A stretch of DNA of 64,000 bases from Euglena gracilis. Its lineage: Eukaryota > Euglenida > Euglenophyceae > Euglenales. Where the stretch lies: assembly GCA_039621445.1 (NCBI GenBank), contig CP154956.1:62370362-62434361 (forward strand), read 5' to 3'. Both the position numbers and the translations under genes were made by a program. The notes under the pieces were generated by a model that ran no database searches, was not told the DNA's origin, and worked only from the letters and a program-made list of their open reading frames with translations. This document shows, piece after piece, positions 60,653 through 64,000 of the stretch (positions are counted from its first letter, which is position 1; each line of letters starts with the position of its first letter).

Positions 60653-60861
60653 CTCATGGACCTCCCGGGCCGCCCACATGGCCAGCGCGCCGCATGCATC
60701 CCGCTCCGAAACGTGCGTCCAATACAAGGCCGGCCACCGCTGCCGCCATTCCCGCAGCCCCCGCAGCACCGCTGCCCATGCCCCGACCTCGACACCGTCC
60801 GCCGCCGTAACCACCACCGAGCTGTCTGGCATGGCCTCCGAGCGGTGCCGGTCTGCCGCGA
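60653..60861 (-). CDS. Exon of an unassigned minus-strand gene
   Basis: A CTTCCCCAG acceptor and a GTGTGT donor frame a 69-codon exon: RHRSEAMPDSSVVVTAADGV, EVGAWAAVLRGLREWRQRWP and ALYWTHVSERDACGALAMWA, ending REVHE. It has no stop, strong exon composition and a balanced residue mix, so it is very likely real. It could be an upstream exon of the gene ending at 53319. No family recognised; the pattern faintly recalls RNase H-like folds, but I do not claim it. Confidence 0.55.
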
Positions 60862-61158
60862 CTGGGGAAGGGCGAAGGCCCTCCCGGTGTAGAGTGTCGC
60901 CAACATCGGGACACGGCCGCTACGGCAGGCACTTGCCGGGAGCCATTCCTGACAAATCAACAGAAAAAACTGACCCGCCTTTGCTGAATCCATAGACATT
61001 GCAGTCCCATCTGTTGCATATTCTGTGTTGACGGGAGCAGCACAGAACCTAACCCACAGTAATGTGTTGAGAACAAAAGGGTTTCTGCATCCTTAAACAT
61101 TCCTCATGCCAAACAGAGATAAAAATTTCTTCAGGGTGAGAAACGTTGTATGGACACA

Positions 61159-61171
61159 NNNNNNNNNNNNN
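61159..61171. other. Assembly gap (13 N)
   Basis: Unknown bases. The sequence to the right is the duplicated copy of 38607-41420, so the true neighbour of 61158 is unknown. Confidence 1.
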
Positions 61172-63173
61172 GGCACGCTACATAGGACCGGCCGCCCTGA
61201 GACGATGGGGGAAGAGTGGACCCGGAAGGAGTGAGCCCGGTGGGAATTGGACAGGCAGGCGGTGGGGGGAAAAGGGGGTTGGGGTGGGGCATATCTCTGA
61301 CTCGGCGAGGCAGAGACATGCCCCAGTCAGAAACCCCCCCGCCTACATCAAGGCAGACACAGAAGCCTTGAAGGTTGCGCGGCGCTTGGAAACCAGGCAA
61401 AGCCACCTTGTGGGCTCTCCTCCTCAGCTGCCCCAGATGCCTAACATACCCAAGGTGTACGGCATGTGGCGGCTGCTTCTCACACCTCCATCCGAATGAG
61501 CCGCAAGCGTCCTCTGAGGGGCCACACAGCTGGCAGGACCAACCCTGGGGGGGGGGGGGTCTCGGAGTGCCCTTGAGTGCTTGGGCAGGCAGGCACTACC
61601 CCCCTTAGTTGCACTAAGGCTTCTTGTCTGTTTATGGCCGGCGCTAACTTCGCTTCTGGCCCAGCTTGCTGTGTGGTGAGTGGCCAGGTACCCCTTACAC
61701 CAGTGCTCTTTTGTTGCTCCGCCAGGCCGGGTGAGCAACTCTGGTGTGATTCCAGCGCTGTAAGGATATACACTCACCTTGTGTGGTTGGTGTTGTTCCC
61801 ATGGGTGGGTCTACACCCTTGCGCCCCAGTGCTGCTCTTGCCTCCTACCCTCTTCCCACTTTTCTGTGTGGGGGATGCATTGTGCGGGCACAACACCATG
61901 ACTTGAAAAATTCCAGTGTGGCCTCACGGTCCCGCGGCTTCGGTAAACCCGGGTTACCAAATCTCGGCCTTAGGGCGGGTGGTGGGTGGGTAATGCGCTG
62001 CTGGATACCAGTAGTTCCTTACATACTGGTACCCGCACTCCATGCCATGTCTGGGGTTGGTTTGGGCAGTCCTCTGCCTCGGGGGTGGGTCCCACTCTGC
62101 TGGCTTCCCCTTTGGGGTTGGGTTGCTGGGGGGTGCGCTCCTACTAGGCCGGCGAACCTGAAGGCCCCCCTGCAATATCCCCCGGGGCGGTCGCACGAAG
62201 CGCCATGCCCCCCTACAGAGGCATTGGAGTCGCGTTTTCCGCTGCTGGTCTCCGCGGGGGTCCCGCTTTCTTCCCCTCACTCCTCCCATTTTCCCTTTTG
62301 GCCACAGGGGTGGGCCGGGTTGGTCAAGGCCACCAGGGGTACCCGGGTGGGCGAGTCAAGACCCTCTGGGGCACCCGGACACCAAAGCGACGGCCTTGGG
62401 CACCCTCGCTTTGGCGACGTTCCCACCACTGCCACACGCCACCTAAAATCGTCACAAATGGTGTGTGGTCACCGCTTCTGGTTGCCACGTGAGTACGTGG
62501 CCCCAGGGCGTGCGTGGGTGGTCCCCCTTAGTTGCACTAAGGCTTCTTGTCTGTTTATGGCCGGCGCTAACTTCGCTTCTGGCCCAGCTTGTTGTGTGGT
62601 GAGTGGCCAGGTACCCCTTGCACCAGTGCTCTTTTGTTGCTCTGCCTGGCCAGGTGAGCAACTCTGGTGTAACTCTGGTGCAGGGTTACACAGACTCTGG
62701 TCCGGGGGGGGGGTCGGTGCCTGCCTGGTCGTGGGCAAAAAAAAAGTGCCAAAAATGGCCTTTCTTGGCTTCCGTCGTCTTCGGCGCTGAAAGTGCCTTG
62801 GCCGAGTGCTGAGGCACTTTTGGCCATGTGTCCTACCCCCCCCCCCCCCCGGGGGGGGGGGGTCGGATCTGGGTGCCTTGGAGTGCCTGCCCAGGCAGGC
62901 ACCCCCACCCCAGGGGCGGGGTGGGAACCGCCTGAAAATTCAGCCTGTCCACGAGCTTTCATAAATTTAATGTTCTCCCCCTCAACAAAGGAAAAAAAGA
63001 ACAACCGAAAACACATTTTTTTTTTCAGCAGCCCTGAGCCCAAATAGAAAGGGTGATTGCTCAGTTCAGAAAAGGAATGACAATAAAACACTTATAACAA
63101 GAGGTTGGGAGTGGATGAAAACGGTTCCTTGCGCTGCTGAGCAACCGGCACGTGTCTTGAAGGCGGGGCGGCC

Positions 63174-63440
63174 TCAGCCCAACCGGGCACGTTTGCTGGC
63201 GGCTTCGTCGGCGTGCGGCGGGGCATCGGCGGCCACAGTGGCAGTCGGGGTGGGTCCGCCGGCCCGGCCCCCACCCGGGAGGCGGCCGGCCAACGGCTGG
63301 GGGGCCTCCACCTTGACCCCGCTCAGCAGGTAACCGCCGGTGCCGCTCATGTTGACAAGGGGGTGCGTGCGGTTCGGAAGCACCTGGTACTCCCGCAGCC
63401 AGTTGTCGCACAGCACTAGCTGCACTGCGGGCGGCAGCGG
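63174..63440 (-). pseudogene. TRM6: Duplicate of the last TRM6 exon
   Basis: Encodes the same 88 residues from PLPPAVQLVLCDNWLREYQ to SKRARLG and the stop as 40602-40868. The rest of the gene is missing because the window ends, with only the first bases of the preceding exon visible at 63948-64000. It is probably an allele or an assembly overlap rather than a second gene. Confidence 0.85.
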
Positions 63441-63947
63441 CTCCAAACGGGGGGGGGGGGGGGCACAGAACCCGGCCACTCCTCCAGACGAACGGCTTTC
63501 TGTTTCGACATTGTCGAACCTGTGGTTTGAGGTATGGTCAGGTTTGTTAGGCATTTGCTCGTGGCGATGACTTTCGACTTCACCCATGCATTCAAGCATC
63601 TTCGTGGAGCGACATTGAGTTTGTGGCTTGAAAAGCTCAAATTTATATGTGTATATTATAGCACTTTAAAAAAAAATTCTGGCTTCCTTTCAAATTGCAA
63701 ATGTCCAGAGATTTCAAACCATTTGCTTCGTGATTTATAATTCAGGCGCAGAAACCATTCATCTCAGCCCCCACCAGATACACACCAGAACCCCACCTCT
63801 CCCCACCTGCTTCGGACCTACCTTCACGTCCCATCCTCCTCTCTATTTAACTTGACTGAAAGACTGTCCTCTGTATCTGCGGATCTGCCTCCACTCCCAC
63901 GGAGACACATTGGCTGGGGTTGGTGGTGGAGAGAGGCTGCCGGGCGC

Positions 63948-64000
63948 GTGCTCCCCATTCCGCAGGGCGTCGTACACCCGCCTGCAGGGGCGCGCCTCCC
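63948..64000 (-). pseudogene. TRM6: Truncated duplicate of TRM6 exon 8
   Basis: The end of the exon seen at 41374-41532. It carries one extra base near 63979 and unrelated bases at the tip, consistent with low-quality contig end. Confidence 0.7.

Larger units (their letters stand above)
61172..64000. repeat. Second copy of 38607-41420
   Basis: Near-identical to 38607-41420 at offset 22565, then 22564 after a G-run one base shorter, then 22572 after C/G runs eight bases longer. A few substitutions and small indels occur (about 63647 and 63920). The last 30 bases diverge, as at a contig end. Confidence 0.97.

Noticed and set aside
60653-60861. RNase H-like or reverse-transcriptase fragment
   Set aside because: The order of acidic residues does not match the catalytic pattern and the segment has clean spliceosomal borders, so it is listed only as an unassigned exon.

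Overview
This is nuclear DNA from a eukaryote, probably a unicellular alga or related protist that I cannot name. Every gene I recognise is cut into short exons (about 35-210 bases) by spliceosomal introns. Most exons are very GC-rich and sit in introns and spacers packed with microsatellites, G/C-run hairpins, fold-back elements and dispersed repeats. There is no sign of operons, Shine-Dalgarno sites or CRISPR. All genes that can be read with confidence lie on the minus strand, so the window is described here from its right end to its left in the sense of transcription.

Recognised genes. (1) 40602-49217 encodes TRM6/GCD10, the non-catalytic subunit of the tRNA m1A58 methyltransferase; nine exons assemble in phase into about 436 residues. 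(2) 23909-38570 encodes an Exo70-like exocyst subunit; seventeen exons assemble in phase into about 602 residues, from a start Met to a stop just after the family's KYIKY motif. (3) About 15371-22320 encodes a SIP5/DA2-like RING protein with all eight zinc-binding cysteines. (4) At the far left, 573-658 is one exon of an RRM protein resembling poly(A)-binding protein. Two more minus-strand genes are only partly readable: one across 10-14 kb and one ending at 53319 with exons up to 60.9 kb. I could not assign a function to either.

Layout. 0-10 kb: RRM exon, two arrays of a 43-bp repeat around a long perfect hairpin, and mostly repeats. 10-14.3 kb: exons of an unassigned gene. 15-22.3 kb: RING gene, including a 0.5-kb TATG array. 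23.9-38.6 kb: Exo70, with a 1.8-kb nested fold-back element in its last intron. 38.6-40.6 kb: spacer with a SINE-sized repeat. 40.6-49.2 kb: TRM6. 49.73-52.45 kb: a mobile-element-like unit bounded by 26-bp terminal inverted repeats and studded with TTGCGC/GCGCAA palindromes. 53.3-60.9 kb: unassigned gene plus several repeat families. 61159-61171: an assembly gap (N). 61172-64000: a near-identical second copy of 38607-41420, most likely an alternative haplotype or assembly overlap.

The genes do not form a pathway: exocytosis (Exo70), tRNA modification (TRM6), ubiquitin ligation (SIP5-like) and mRNA binding (RRM exon) are separate housekeeping roles. Exon phases match across almost every junction, but many inferred donors are GTG or GC rather than GTAAGT. 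The strongest candidates for something undescribed are the structured repeats, especially the 49.7-52.5 kb element, the 24.4-26.2 kb fold-back and the 43-bp arrays.
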